From NCBI RefSeq assembly GCF_025399195.1, contig NW_026252096.1, positions 1 through 64,000 on the forward strand: a stretch of 64,000 nt of DNA. Reading direction: 5' to 3'. A model generated the notes under the pieces. That model had not been told where the DNA came from. It saw only the letters and a list, made by a program, of their open reading frames with translations, and searched no databases. Each line of letters starts with the position of its first letter. Position 1 is the first letter of the stretch. The translations under genes were made by a program, and so were the position numbers. Below are positions 32,165-44,800 of this stretch, piece after piece. The DNA is from Umbelopsis ramanniana AG. Taxonomy: Eukaryota > Mucoromycota > Umbelopsidomycetes > Umbelopsidales > Umbelopsidaceae.

Positions 32165-32983
32165 ATGAGCAACTTTCCCAATTACTACTTGATTCTAGAG
32201 ATACCCGAGTCTGCCACAACAGAAGATATTCGTGAAGGTATATATATTTAAGATCACACATCAATCTTTTCCTACAATGAGCGTGATTTCTCTAATTCTC
32301 CATTCACAGCGTATAAGAAGCAAGCGCTACTAACCCACCCTGATCGACTTCCTGAAAATGCCACCTCACAGCAAAGAAGAGCAGCTACGGAGCGCTTTCA
32401 ACTAGTGGCTGATGCGTATCATGTATTGGTGGACCGCACCCGTCGAAGACAGTACGACGAAGCCCGCTCAGCTCACCGAGCATCAGCGGAGCAAGAAGCA
32501 TTTATGGAAAATCACGAGCGAACGAATGCACACGACGTATTCGGTGGTGTTTTTGAGGAACTCTTGCGAGCGGAAGTCGATCACCCTACCGTGATATGGC
32601 AAATTCTTGGCGCAGGTGCTGGAGCAGTCCTTGGTTTCATCTTGGCGAATTTTGGAGGCGCTGTGGCGGTAAGGCCCAATGATGAAATGTTTGAATTCCA
32701 CGAATTTCAGGATAGTTTATTGAAGCAAATTGTTCATTTACAAAGGGTGGTGTTGCTGGAAGGTATCTTGGCAGAGTTCGTGACCGCAAGGGTGAGATAT
32801 GACCGTCCTTTTCTTCAGTTTATATGGAAGGTTACTAACCCCAGTGTAATAGGCGTTTCTGTTTATACCGCCTTTGAGCGACTCACTGGCTCACAAAGAC
32901 GAGAGATCTTGACGGCACTCCTCACACGCTTTGTGACACATCTATCGACTGGTGGAGGAGCCAGCTCATCTATGAAATTTTAA
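32165..32983 (+). CDS. J-domain protein with glycine-zipper membrane segment
   Basis: Two exons (32165-32237, 32310-32983) encode 248 aa. The J domain is at the N-terminus: YYLILEIPESATTEDIREAYKKQALLTHPDR, with HPD intact and DAYHVLVDRTRRRQYDE closing it at about residue 80. J domains stimulate Hsp70 ATPase. After a charged linker comes a Gly/Ala-rich hydrophobic segment (ILGAGAGAVLGFILANFGGAVAV, about residues 123-145) that could insert in a membrane or oligomerise. There is no Gly/Phe or zinc-finger region, so it is a type III J protein. The rest (EFQDSLLKQIVHLQRVV) is helical. Location is not clear; no signal peptide is seen. Confidence 0.85.
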
Positions 32984-33430
32984 TATGTGAATGACAAGCA
33001 TTTACTACGCAAAATGCAAATTTGAAAATACAAAATATGTATGTATATGATGAACCTTTAAATAAAGATATTATTACGGATTGCAGGTCAAAATCAGAGC
33101 AGATTGGAGGGATTGTGTACTACATGACCGTGATATAATGTATCAGCGCCTGTCGTATTTGTTATTGAGTACCTCTAATGGGTCTGTTTGCGCGCAAGAG
33201 CAGTCCTAGATTGTAGAAATGTCTTGACCACTTGATAGAGTGACTTCGTTAACTGAAGAATATTTCCCTGTTATGCATCAACATGATCATGCTTTGAAAC
33301 TTTTTATTCTCATCATGCTGACAAGTGCTACAGCACTGTAATCTAAGTTGCAACATATGTTTGCAAGGCAAATTACAAAGTATGTTGTGTTTGGATATGA
33401 GGCTAGCTTATGTTATGTAACCGGTATATC
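32984..33430. other. Convergent intergenic region
   Basis: 447 bp between the J-protein stop and the cytidine deaminase stop. A+T-rich with AATAAAGAT-like signals near 33060. No gene seen. Confidence 0.5.
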
Positions 33431-34229
33431 TTAAAGTAAGAACTTTCCAGCCTCTTCACGGCTGAAAGAGTGGGGCAACAAATCGTTCAATGTAACAAGC
33501 TTGTATTCTCGGTTGGGGGTGATCATGTAAACGGGAAGATCTTTAGGACCAAATTCTGAGATGAATTGGCTATAACGCATATTAGCAGGATCAACTTTAT
33601 AATTTAATAGCATCATGAATCTCATTCTTACCGACATATACCGCAGGGGGAAACAGGTACTACTTGATCGGTAGAAACGCCCAAGGCAATGAACTTGCTG
33701 TGACCTTCGCTCTGATGAATTTGGAAGGTTAAAGTCAATGTTTTAATGTAGCGACGAAATAGATCTTGAGATACTTTACCAATGCTTTCACATATGCTGT
33801 TCTCTCAGCACAGATAGCAGCGCCTGACAAGAAAAGATGTGGGAGAAAAATTATCAGAACAAGAACTGTGGAGGATCAAACATTCTCCACTGATAAGTCC
33901 CTCCAGCTGAAATTGGAATACTTACCATAAGAAGCATTCTCTACGTTGCAACCTACATCCAAATGTTAGCAAAAGATATGGATTTGGAGTTCTTTGTCTG
34001 AACAGGAACAGTTACCTTTGATCCAGACGCCATCCTCAGTCAAAAGGGCAGCACCGACCCGAAATTTAGAGTAAGGGGAGTAAGAGTTATCGCGGGCTAG
34101 ATATGTGGCTCAAAATCAGAAGTGGAAAAAAAAGCGAATGTAAACAGTTTGCAAGAGCAATTTACCTTCCAAGCTCAAATCGATAAGCTTCTCTTGTTCC
34201 TCAGTGGTCAATGCTCTAATGGTGGACAT
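33431..34229 (-). CDS. CDD1: Cytidine deaminase
   Basis: Six exons (34229-34166, 34096-34016, 33952-33926, 33823-33780, 33711-33632, 33569-33431) encode 144 aa, the normal size of the homotetrameric enzyme. It deaminates cytidine and deoxycytidine to uridine in pyrimidine salvage. Zinc and catalytic motifs are complete: CNVENASYGAAICAERTA (first Cys ligand and catalytic Glu) and SPCGICRQFISEF (two further Cys ligands). N-terminal ARDNSYSPYSKFRVGAALL binds the nucleoside (FRVGAAL). The end TLNDLLPHSF is typical of the family. Exon 3 is only 27 nt. The gene is divergent from the MFS transporter with 331 bp between starts. Confidence 0.95.
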
Positions 34230-34560
34230 CTTGTATCAGCAGTCCAGTTACTCACGGTCGTCCATTTCACTCTAATTTTTTTTTAATCAGTCACGCGAGC
34301 TTATCCATTCAGGAACCGAAATTTTTTGAATCACCTTCTACTCGGATGTCCTTTAGCCGGAGCAGACAAAGAATGCTACCGTACACGCTTTCTGAATATT
34401 ATAGATACAATAGCATACAAAATTTTCGTCTGTTTACATTCTATAAGTCACCATCACTGGAAAAGGAACGCATCATTCTTACTTTTTCATACCTGCTTTT
34501 TAATTGACCCTCGACTGAATTTCTCTTTCTCTCACTCATTAAGCATACGTTGAAAATAGA
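34230..34560. other. Divergent intergenic region
   Basis: 331 bp between cytidine deaminase (-) and the ACS-type transporter (+). Pyrimidine-rich strings (TTTCTCTTTCTCTC) precede the transporter ATG, as is common at fungal start sites. Nothing else is seen. Confidence 0.45.
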
Positions 34561-36765
34561 ATGGAGGGCAAAAAATCGATAATTGGAGTCATTTTGACCA
34601 ACAACAAGAAGAATTCCTCAAAACAAGTCGAAGCTGATTATTCTACAAGAACAGGGACTGTTGTTAACAATGAGATACAATCGGACGCTACTGCTAAATC
34701 TTTGGTTCGCAAATTGGACATTCGGTAAGCAAGGCATTGAAGCATGACGGTAGCGTTTAGATTGTTGCTCACATTAAACTAGTATCATTCCCTGCTTATC
34801 TGCGTTATACTGCTTTGCTTATCTTGGTAATCCTTTGCCTCATTGATCTTGTTCAACGGACTCATCACTAATATGTAACACTTATAGCACGAGGAAATAT
34901 AGGAAATGCACACTTGACAACATTCGACAAAGATTTACATCTTAGCGAAGCTGAATATCACATATCACTCACCACGTTTTATCTTGGTTATCTTTTATTT
35001 CAGCTTCCATTTTCTCTATTGATGAAATGGTAAGTAAATGTACACGTTCTGGTCGATATATTTAGCTGTGTACTCACACTTCTCAGTTTCAGACCATCTT
35101 ATATATTAGCGGGTACTATGGTCATATTTGGAGTCTTCTCATTGTCTGTTGCAGGAGCAACGGACGCCACATCTTTGATTGTGTAAGTACGATGATTCAT
35201 CTGGATTTCTAAAACTTTGCATATATGTTAAAGATTGAATATGCAGATTGCGATTTTTCTTGGGAGTCTTTGAGGCTGGAATTGGCCCAGGAGTTCCCCT
35301 CTATCTATCATTTTGGTACGAACGCGACGAGATGGCAAAAAGGGTAAGCTCTATACAACATGTCTACCATATCGCCTTTTGTGGGTACTAACATGCTTAG
35401 AATGTAATAGGTCTCGGCTTATTTTTCGTTTTCTACAATCGCTGGAGCTTTGGGTGGTCTCGTGGCTTACGCTACATTTACAACTTTACAACACACCCTT
35501 GGTCTAAAATCATGGCAATGGTTATTCATCATTGAAGGAGTACCTACCATTTTAATGGGTCTGCTTAGCTTCTTCATTCTCCCCGACTAGTAAGTGTTGC
35601 CATCCGGCTCGATGACAAGCAGTTCACTATAGCCATAATGACAAGTCAAATTTAAAGTCCAGCATCAGCAAGTCCAAAATGGCTTACTGAGGATGAGAAA
35701 GCTCTTGCTATTGACCGAATGCAAGGGAATATAAGTCGTCGAGACGAAGGGTTTGATATTAAACAATTCAAGGACGCTATCGTTGATTACAAAAACTGGA
35801 TGACAGGTAGCGTTTTGTCCCTAGTGAAGATATATCAAGTTACAGCCTTTCCTAACTATTTGCGCAACTAACCATTTACCAGCCCTGATTTCACTTGGTC
35901 TACATGTCCCGCTGACAAGTTTCCTATTTTTCTTGCCAACGTTCATCCAATCTATGGGCTTTTCAACCATGACATCACAACTTATGACCATTCCACCTTA
36001 CTTGGCAGCCTTCGTAGCCATACTGGTAGGCCATTTGAATACCTCTTCATAATTTTCCGTATACACTGACTGGGTTTCTTTTAGATCGCATCAAGCAGTG
36101 CCGACAGAACAATGCAGCGTGGATTGCATATCTTTGTCTTGAGTGGCATTGCAGCGTTCGGTTATGTCCTTGCATTTATTCCATCTATTTGGGGCAAATA
36201 CATAGGAATAGTCTTGACTGGCATGGGTGTATATGGAGCTCTGCCGATAGTGAGTAGACAGGTTTTCTTTGCTTGCTTATATCACAATAGAGATACTGAT
36301 GCTGTTTGAAAAGCTGATGGCATGGACTGCAGATAATCAATATGGACACACAAAACGAGCAACTGGATTGGCTTTAACCAACATGATAGGACAGGTGAGA
36401 TAGCTAACAACATGGCTGTATCATTCTACAAAGCTATATTAACTTTTGAATATCCAACCTGTAATTCGGTAATGGTTTAGAGCTTCAGTATGCTAGGGAC
36501 CCAGGTTTGTTACAAGTTGTCCGCGTGAGATATGCTGGCATTTCCCATGCATACACTAATATTCCACACTTAGATATATCACAAGGATGATGCTCCAGAT
36601 TATGCTAAAGGCCATCTCATATGCTTCACGTTTACCTTGATTGCCGGCGCAGCAGCATTAACACTACGAACTTTGCTACAGCGAGCAAACAACTCTGCTG
36701 ACGATCAAGTCTACGACGAAGACGAGGATGCAAAGGACTTCGATCGACCCAAATACATTATCTAA
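34561..36765 (+). CDS. MFS transporter, anion:cation symporter (Dal5/Tna1-like)
   Basis: Twelve exons (34561-34724, 34783-34826, 34888-35029, 35087-35182, 35247-35343, 35411-35589, 35658-35806, 35883-36025, 36085-36249, 36314-36394, 36481-36504, 36574-36765) encode 491 aa with 12 predicted membrane helices. ACS-family features: CFAYLARGNIGNAHL in helix 1, FQLPFSLLMK, RFFLGVFEAGIGPGVPLYLSFWY between helices 4-5, WQWLFIIEGVPTILMGLLSFFILPDYP, and MAWTADNQYGHTKRATGLA in the second half. Fungal relatives import nicotinate, allantoate, pantothenate or biotin-type anions with protons; the substrate is not readable. Exon 11 is only 24 nt. N- and C-termini are cytosolic and charged. Confidence 0.92.
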
Positions 36766-37740
36766 CCATATACTAAAACGCTTACTGATTCATCGCTCGA
36801 GTACACATTTTCGTTGGGCGCAGAATTGCAGGACCAATCACTTAACCTAAAACATTTCAAATCTATACCTTTATTCATCAAAATGTCTGGCTGAGTCTGC
36901 TCTGATTCCCAAACCTTATTATACCTCCTTCACTCCGATGGCTGGAAAATGATGGTGGTCAGAAAAAAGAGGCTGTTGACCTTGAAAGGAACATTAAAGT
37001 TCTAAAGACTGTACTTCTTCTGCACAAATTACGTTAGCACCGAGTAAATGAGTAATCCCAGAGACCCCTTACCCATGGTGATATGTAACACTGAGAAAAG
37101 GGACTGAAATAACCTAGCACTTTACAGACTATACATGCAAATCAACTCCCAAGGGTTCTTGAACATTTTGTCTTCAGCCCGGAGCAATCCGTTGGGAGGC
37201 ATATGTTTACCATGTTGGGCGTTGCCACATTTCCATGTTTCACCCCCACTTTCGTAGAGTTAAGTCATTCGCTAAACAGGCCAGGCCACGGAAAAAGTTG
37301 TATCCTCAATGAAAGCATCATGCGCTGAGACCCAAAGTGGGTAGTCCGCTCGCCTCAGTAGACGCTTTGTAACCCATTTTTTGTGGGGAGTAGGATCGGT
37401 ATATCGAATTTTTTCATGGCAACCGATCGACCATAGCGCCTATTCTTCAAGCTTCATTAAATCATGGTATTTTGAATGACTGCGGAAAATTGTTGGTCCA
37501 CACCGGCACGTTTGAAGGCGGTATGAGGTGGGATCAACCTCGTGGGCGTTGCGGTATAAAAAAAACTGGGACATATTGATGGACTCCGGGGAATATGCCT
37601 ATAGGGGTAACTGCCATACGGGGCAATTTCAAGTTCCGAAGTGCAGCTGGAGTAAGGTTACGTACTTAGCTACCAAATATTCATATATTTAGTGCCTTCT
37701 CAGGACGAAGCAAAGGTTTTACAAGTTTCTTTTCTTCATC
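36766..37740. promoter_or_regulatory. Sugar-transporter upstream region with GGGG-core motifs
   Basis: 975 bp between two plus-strand transporters. Matches to the Mig1/CreA-type SYGGRG consensus occur at 37383-37388 (GTGGGG) and 37586-37591 (CCGGGG), with related GGGG cores near 37603 and 37620. Such sites bind zinc-finger repressors in glucose repression. The cluster lies 120-360 bp before the sugar porter start, which supports a role, but the motif is short. No gene is seen here. Confidence 0.4.
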
Positions 37741-40214
37741 ATGGAACGTAAACACGTACCTCATAGAGCAGGTATCCTAGTTTATGGCGTTGCGGCGTTC
37801 GCGAGCATTGGTGGATTCCTTTTCGGGTATGTTGGCTTAAATTACCCACGAGAGCTCGTTGCTGAAAAAGCACTAATTTACCTTTTTTCGTCCATTAACA
37901 GATATGACCAAGGTGTTATGTCTGGCATTATTGTGATGCCCTACTGGACAACCTACTTCAATAATCCAAACGATGTGATGACAGGTCAGATTGAATACAA
38001 GCAATCAGAACAGTCGATTCATTTTATATGTTGCTAACGCTTATTGTAGGTTTTATTGTCAGTATTTACCTCTTGGGTGCTTTCGTAGGTGGACTTTTTG
38101 CCGGCCCCGTTTCTGAGCGCATTGGTCGTAAGCGCAGTATTCAGCTTGCAAGTATCGTTTTCACTCTCGGATCTGCATTGCAAGCTGGTGCAACTTCAAC
38201 CCAAATGCTTCTTGGTGGTAGATTTGTACAAGGTCTCGGTATTGGCATGTATAGCATGAACGTTCCTGTATACCAAAGTGAATTGAGTCCTCCCCATTTG
38301 CGTGGAAGATTCGTTGCTCTCCAACAATTAAGTATTGTAACTGGGTACGTACCTTATAATGTACGCTTTGTTTGAATTGTTCTGATTCTAACTTGGTATT
38401 CTCCAATAGTATTATGATCGCCTTTTGGCTTGGATATGGCTGCTCTTTGTAAGATTGTTGACTGCAGAATTATGTGACAAATCTACAGTTCATATCTAAC
38501 GTATTTTATTTTTTATTTTACAGCATTCAAAGCGATGCATCATGGCGTTTGCCTTTGGCGCTACAGATTCTTCCTTCCGTTCTTCTGTAAGTATATTTTT
38601 ATGTTATTTTTTAAATCTTCGCCAGCACTCGCTGGAGATCCTAACGCCATCTTTTAGATTCTTCGGAATGTTCTTCTTGCCCTACTCTCCAAGATGGCTC
38701 TGTGACAAAAACAGAAATGAAGAAGCTCTCCAGACTTTGGCCCGCCTTCATGCTGAAGGAGACGTTGAAGATCCTTATGTTGTGCAAGAGTACAACGAAA
38801 TTGTAGCATACGTCAAGTTCGAGCGAGAAAACGCAGTGCGCACCTATCGCGATCTCTTTAGCAAGCAGAACAGAAGACGTGTCATGCTCGCTGTCGGAAT
38901 TCAGTCGATGCAGGTAAGCTTGATTCAAATCTGCCGCTTTTGCGAGGTATCAAATTCTCATTGAATATTTTTTTTTTCAGCAATGGACTGGTATCAATGC
39001 TGGTAATTTTTTTTGTCATTCATGAAATGAATTAATGTTACTCAGTAATCGAAATAATGGAACTAATTTTCTTTCTGTGAACTATAATTCACTTTAGTAC
39101 TTTACTATGGTATGTATTGTTCAATCAAAATCTGGAGCTGCAATAACAATTCCTAACCCTTTATTTTCTTCCAAATAGCACCACTCATTTTCAAGGGTGC
39201 CGGTTTGGACGGAACCGCATCACAATTGCTTGCCACCGGGCTTAATGGTGTTGTTTCTGTAATCGCTACTATTCCTGCTGTCATGTTCATCGATCGATGG
39301 GGAAGAGTAAAGACTCTCCTTGTCGGTGGAACCGGCATGGGTGTTACCATGTTGCTTGCTGGAGCTCTATTGGGAGGTAAGTATATTTTATATTGAATTA
39401 TCGCATACAGATCAAAGGCTAAGATCAGTCAATTTTAGCTTACCCACACACCGACGCTGGTCCTAATAATTTGGGAGCTCAATACTTCGCCATTGTCATG
39501 ATGTACTTCTTCACTATCTGCTTCTCCTCTTCTTGGGGACCATGCGGATGGATTTATCCCGCAGAAATTTTCCCTAACAGAGGTACGATTATTGCAAGAT
39601 TTGTAGTGTGATTGTGGCAATTTAAATAACCATTTGTGAAATTTCTCCTTCAGCTCGTGCTAAGGGTACTGGTTGTAAGTACCAACAGAGTTTTTCTGTA
39701 TTTTCTTATTTTTGTATATATCGCATTCATTGACTAATCATCTCTATCTTAATAGTGTCAACTGCTGCCAATTACCTTATGAACTTCGTCATTGGAGAGA
39801 TCACTCCTATTATGTTGTCGCGCATCACCTTTTGGACCTATATTTTCTTCTGCTTGACCAGTAAGTGAAGTTGAAATAATATCTATACAATTTTGAGACC
39901 GGTTCTGACAAAATGATTCTTTTTCCAGACTTTGCTTGTGTCATCATCTTGTACTTCTTCTACCCAGAGACTCGCGGTCTTTCACTCGAACAGGTACGCC
40001 TTTCTACCATGAATGATAAAAAAGATTGAACAAAGAAACTAATTTGCTACACGTTTAGATGGAGGTTCTCTTTGGCGGCGCTGGCGCTGATGTTGTTCGC
40101 CAAGTTGAAAATGGAGAATTTGGACTACACACAGAAAAGCAAGCACAGGTACAAGATGAGCCTGAGTCTGATTCTGAGTCTGACCCTAAGCCCAAGCTTG
40201 AAGCTATCAACTAG
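37741..40214 (+). CDS. MFS sugar porter (hexose-transporter family)
   Basis: Fourteen exons (37741-37826, 37902-37984, 38050-38344, 38410-38448, 38524-38586, 38658-38913, 38981-39002, 39098-39109, 39179-39376, 39439-39582, 39654-39674, 39756-39860, 39929-39993, 40059-40214) encode 514 aa. Twelve membrane helices carry sugar-porter signatures: GGFLFGYDQGVMSG, GPVSERIGRKRSI, RFVQGLGIGMYSMNVPVYQSE, a YSPRWL variant of PESPRWL, QQWTGINAVLYYAPLIF, DRWGRVKTLL and YPETRGLSLEQ. These give proton-linked or facilitated sugar uptake at the plasma membrane; the sugar is not readable. Exons 7, 8 and 11 are only 22, 12 and 21 nt, and all are needed for QQWTGINAVLYYAP and ARAKGTG. The C-terminal tail is acidic. 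Confidence 0.93.
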
Positions 40215-40899
40215 CTTTATATTCCTTAATTTTATTTCTTTACGCACACCATAAATGTTCAATAATGAAGAAAAAATAAATAAATAGCCAGGAATATATT
40301 CCTTTTCTGAATTAAAAAAATTCAACAAGCAGAATTCACTTGAAAGAGATCAAGTTTTGATATCAATCGGTCAAGAGACACTGAAAGGCGAAAAGTCAGA
40401 AAATGTACAACACTATCGGGCCAGTGATGTGCAAAGCACCAACAGGTATCGAGCGCGATATTTTCAACTTCTAAATTCCACTGAATCAAAGCTTTCAATC
40501 ATTAAAGTAAAAGCGGTGCTCAACTATCCAATTCTCCAATATTCACCGTATCATCAAAAATATTTTTCAAGGGACAACAATGTGACGAGAGGAAGTCACA
40601 ATGATGCAAGAATTGCTGCTTTGTCGAAATGATTAAACAACGGTGTTGGTTCACAAGAACTCAATGTCCAACATGTCATCTTTAGGATACTCTATCTTTA
40701 TTTTACTTTTGAAAGAAGGATTTAAAAATCCCTTTCGATATCTATTTCATTATCATTGCTTTAGCGAAAACGTAAGAATAGAGCTTTTAGAGACTCTAAA
40801 AATGGGCTTGAGGGAAGATTATACACTTTTGATTGCTGGATATGATATTGTACACTAATTGAAGGTGTTGGAAAATAGTCCTTAGGCTAGAGAGTTTTT
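40215..40899. other. Convergent intergenic region
   Basis: 685 bp between the sugar porter (+) and COX17 (-). AATAAATAAATAG at about 40275 is a likely poly(A) signal. A 12-bp palindrome GGAATATATTCC lies near 40291-40302. Two open frames of 91 and 71 codons here have no domain and biased composition, so they are not called. Confidence 0.5.
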
Positions 40900-41106
40900 T
40901 TAAATCTTGAAACCAAGATCTCTCATGCATTTGAGGTGGTTGTCAATGTATTCCTTGCAATTCTCCTCGCCTTTGTCGAAGATACAGCGGTCTCGAACCT
41001 TCTTTGTTTCAGGGCAAGCGCAGCATGGCTTTAAGGGCTTTCCATCAGCGCCAATAGGTAATTCGCCAGAGTGGGTTGAAGTGGTTGTGATTGACGGTTG
41101 GGACAT
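40900..41106 (-). CDS. COX17: Cytochrome c oxidase copper chaperone Cox17
   Basis: Single exon, 68 aa, complete. Cox17 is a small intermembrane-space protein that gives Cu(I) to Sco1 and Cox11 for cytochrome c oxidase assembly. The copper site and twin CX9C fold are intact: [16 protein letters not shown] then [20 protein letters not shown], with the adjacent Cys-Cys pair of the Cu site. The C-terminal CMRDLGFKI is typical. The N-terminal 25 residues are Ser/Thr-rich and variable, as in the family. Import uses the Mia40 relay, so no presequence is expected. The start is the first ATG; the divergent neighbour VWA8 is also mitochondrial. Confidence 0.97.
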   Translation of the reverse strand: MSQPSITTTSTHSGELPIGADGKPLKPCCACPETKKVRDRCIFDKGEENCKEYIDNHLKCMRDLGFKI

Positions 41107-41899
41107 GGTGACAAATCGAAAGGAAAAGTTATTTGCCGCTTGTCGGGTTTTTTCAGAATTGAAAGTACCTTGGTTCAGGAAAAAAAAACGTGACCTTTAA
41201 ATTTTAGAAAAATACCATAGCCAGAACGGAAAAAGTGGCAAGGCACCGTAGCAAAAGTATAACTTGAAATACGGACATAAGTAAAGGTAATTGGAGCATC
41301 GAATATCTACGTGTTAGTAATTATCGGTATTAGGTAACCTCAAGTGCATTTTATTCACATGTGAGATTTTCAACACTATGGAGGTATCGTTAACTCGCAA
41401 GGCGTTGGTAAAGTAACTACAGTCCTTTCATGTAAAGTATAATCAAGTGCTTCTAATAGTGGCCGAAATAATGAGCCATTGCCTTTTCCTAACTCATGAA
41501 ATACTTTGATCGTCTATAAAGTAAGTTGTTCACTTTGACAGGCAGCTGAGGCACACAGAGCCATCTCACGTTAATGCTGCTGACTTACCCCAGAAAAATG
41601 TTATATTCCCATAATATATGTTACTAAGACATTTTTCTTGCTACATTTTTCTTTTCGAATGCAGACAGCGACTGGATGTAGCCTTGTAATACCTTTTCAT
41701 TACTATCAAGCAGCGTGGTATCAAGTACTATCTGCAAATTGGTAACGTTGAGGTATGAGCTGGTGCAATAATAGGCATACCGGCTGACACACAATTTTTT
41801 GAACTTCAGTCTTTGTACAAAACGAGCAATTCATTTGTGATCTGTCAGCGATTTTCCCGACCCAGCAGACGCTCTCACACTTCTCTCACATTCTTCCCA
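41107..41899. other. Divergent intergenic region, COX17 and VWA8
   Basis: 793 bp. The 90 bp directly before the VWA8 ATG stay in frame with it and encode an Arg/Ser-rich, acid-poor stretch (SFVICQRFSRPSRRSHTSL), preceded by a CAG acceptor-like site at 41809. This suggests that a mitochondrial presequence begins in an unseen 5' exon. Confidence 0.4.
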
Positions 41900-44800
41900 A
41901 TGGCCAAAGATTCAGCCTCTCAAAGGGAGAAATCGGCCAAGCGTCGTCTCAAACAACTAGGAAAGACTATCAAACCTTCTGTATCTGGCTGGTCAGATAG
42001 TGAAGACGAGCTTGCTGTTGGTCAGGAAGGTAACTACCTACATTCAGGCCATGCACGTGAAAATGGTCACCATGCCCAAAATGCCTGGCATGAAGCTATG
42101 AAGACGTTTTACTCACTCTGTTGAACCTTAGAAAACATCAAGTCTGTACGAATTGGCGATGTGGTTATCAACGTAGATACCCCTATTGCACCAGAGCTTG
42201 TTCCGGAGTATGAAGAGCCTCTGTTTGACGATTCACAAGAAGTGCTCAGGCACCTTAGATGGTATGTCGAGGATGCAAGCTGGTCCAAAGTTTGGTTGAT
42301 AAGGCTTCTAACCTCAGTGTATGAATAGGATGATGCAGAAGGACAAATTGCGACAAGATATCTTTTTGATCGGTCCGCCAGGTCCTCTCCGCCGTTCACT
42401 GGTCATGAAGTATGCTCAAATGACAAAAAGAGAGTAAGTTATTGCTAGAGTTGGGATGCTCGAGAAGGTGAAAAGATGAAGCTAAACGCCTTGTATAGGG
42501 TTGAGTACGTTGCACTGTCGAAGGATGTCACGGACGCCGACTTGAAACAGCGCAGAGAATTATCCAAGGGCACATCGTATTATGTCGACCAAGCTGCTGT
42601 TAGAGCTGCCATTCATGGAAGAATTCTGATCTTGGATGGTATAGAAAAAGCTGAGCGCAATGTTTTGCCTATCCTGAACAACTTGCTAGAAAACAGAGAA
42701 ATGGCACTTGAGGATGGTCGTTTCTTGACCAATAAGGATATCAGCTCTTTGGAGGCCAGCAACCCTAATTATCTTAAATTTGAAAAAGTCCATGACCGAT
42801 TCCTTGTCTTTGCCTTGGGTAAGTTACAGTTATCTTCTAAATGCAAGCTTGCATGTGTTTAAACTAGATCCTGTCTGTTGTAGGTCTTCCCATCCCAAGA
42901 TATGTAGGATACCCATTAGATCCACCTCTTAGATCTCGTTTTCAAAGTAGAGATATCAAGGCACCCGGATTTGATTCCCAAGTCAGACAATTTCTCACAT
43001 TGGCTGGCCCAGGAGCCGACAAAGCAGTCATAGAACGGCTTATATCTATTAGCATGGTGCTAGGTGTTCAGAGCGGCAACAACAAAGTGGATGCCGAAAT
43101 TGATGTTCCTGAGTTCCCGTCCACCATTGATGCCCTCGCGGATATATATTCCAGATTCCCTCTCGCCAACCTCCGCTTCTTGCTAGACTTGGTTTATCCT
43201 TACCCACTCCTTCCGACTTGCAACGCCGAACAACTCAGTGTCATTGAATCTGTATATCGACGGTTCCGCGTTTTCTCTCCTGCAATTGAGGCAGACCAGG
43301 AGGCAATTGAGCAGCAAGTTTTCTCCGGCTACAGCTTAGCCAACATTGAGCGATTAGACAGAGACAGTGCTACTGTTGATGGATCTTACATCCGCCCTCA
43401 GGCCGTCGCTGCATTTGCACACGAAGCTGGAAAGCATTCAGCTGTGGTCGTGGAATGTGGCTCACACGCTTTTGGACCGGCAGAATACTTTGTGGAGACT
43501 CCATATCATAAAAGAATATTGACCGCCATGGTGATGGCTCATGCTGGAGGTCATGATTTCTGTCTCGTTGGCACCAACAAGGGTGTTGGCAAGTCTGCTC
43601 TCATTCGACATTTCGCCCGTAACCTTGGCTATAGCATTGAATTTATTCCCCTGTTCCGAGACATGTCTTCCCGTGACTTGCTGCAACGTCGTACCACTAC
43701 AAACACTGGTGATACTATTTGGGAGAACTCCATGCTCGTTGAAGCAGCCCTCCATGGACGCTTAGCAGTTCTTGATGGTGTCGAAACTTTGTCATTTGGA
43801 ACCTTGACCACTCTTCAAAGACTCGTATTGGAACGTGAAGTCCAGCTTCCCAATGGAAAGCGATTGGTGAATCCAAAGCGATTCTTATCATTGATGAAGA
43901 AGCACAACTGGTCACAAGAAGAGCTTCTCAAGGAAAAGGGCATGATTCCCATCCATCCTTCTTTCAGAATTGTCTGCCTTGCAAGAGCTGGAAGTGGAGC
44001 AGGTCTAGATGGCCCAGCTGGCGCGTGGTTGACTCCAGAGGTTCTCACTATGTTCCACTTTGTCGTTGTTTCCCCGTTGCCCAGTGCAGAAGAACAATCT
44101 GTATTGAAGATCTTATCCCCTGGTGTCGACGAAGACAAACTATCTACTTTGTTAAAGTTTGCAAACCGTTTGAGACGTGATACAGACGAAAACATCAAAG
44201 TTCTATCGAACGCTATGTCTACTAGGTAGGTTGTTCATTCGGGGGGTTTTTTTTCTTATAAGCATTTAGACTAACTTCGTGTTCAACTGCAGACAACTCA
44301 TTCGTATTTGTCGCCGCATTGCTTATTTCCCTGATGACTGTCTCCACACCTCTGTTCACAAAGTGTCGCTTTCACGTTTCATGCCAAATATTGCTAGAAT
44401 GGCTCTTGATGAGCTTCTCAAGGCCAATGGAATAGCTGCACCGACCGGAAACCCCCACGAGAATTTAACAATTGATGTTCTACCCTCTCGTGAGAATCCC
44501 AAGACCATCCGAATTGGAAGTGTCACTGAGCCAGTCTTTGAAGGTGGTGACCCTATGCTTATTCCTCATGTTGTCTTCCATGAAAATCCCGCACAAACTT
44601 TGGTATTACAAGAAATGCTCAAGGATTACCAATTGGGAGAGCATCTTTTGCTTATTGGTAACCAAGGTGTGGGCAAGAACAAGCTTGCTGATTACTTCTT
44701 GCAGCTCCTCAAATTACCAAGAGAATACATTCAACTGCATCGTGATAGCACTGTTCAGAGTTTAACCACTACACCGGCCATTCGCGATGGTGTCCTCATC

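Noticed and set aside
40357-40858. Two open frames (91 and 71 codons) between the sugar porter and COX17
   Set aside because: They lie in the 3' region of converging genes, are low in complexity and match nothing that I know.
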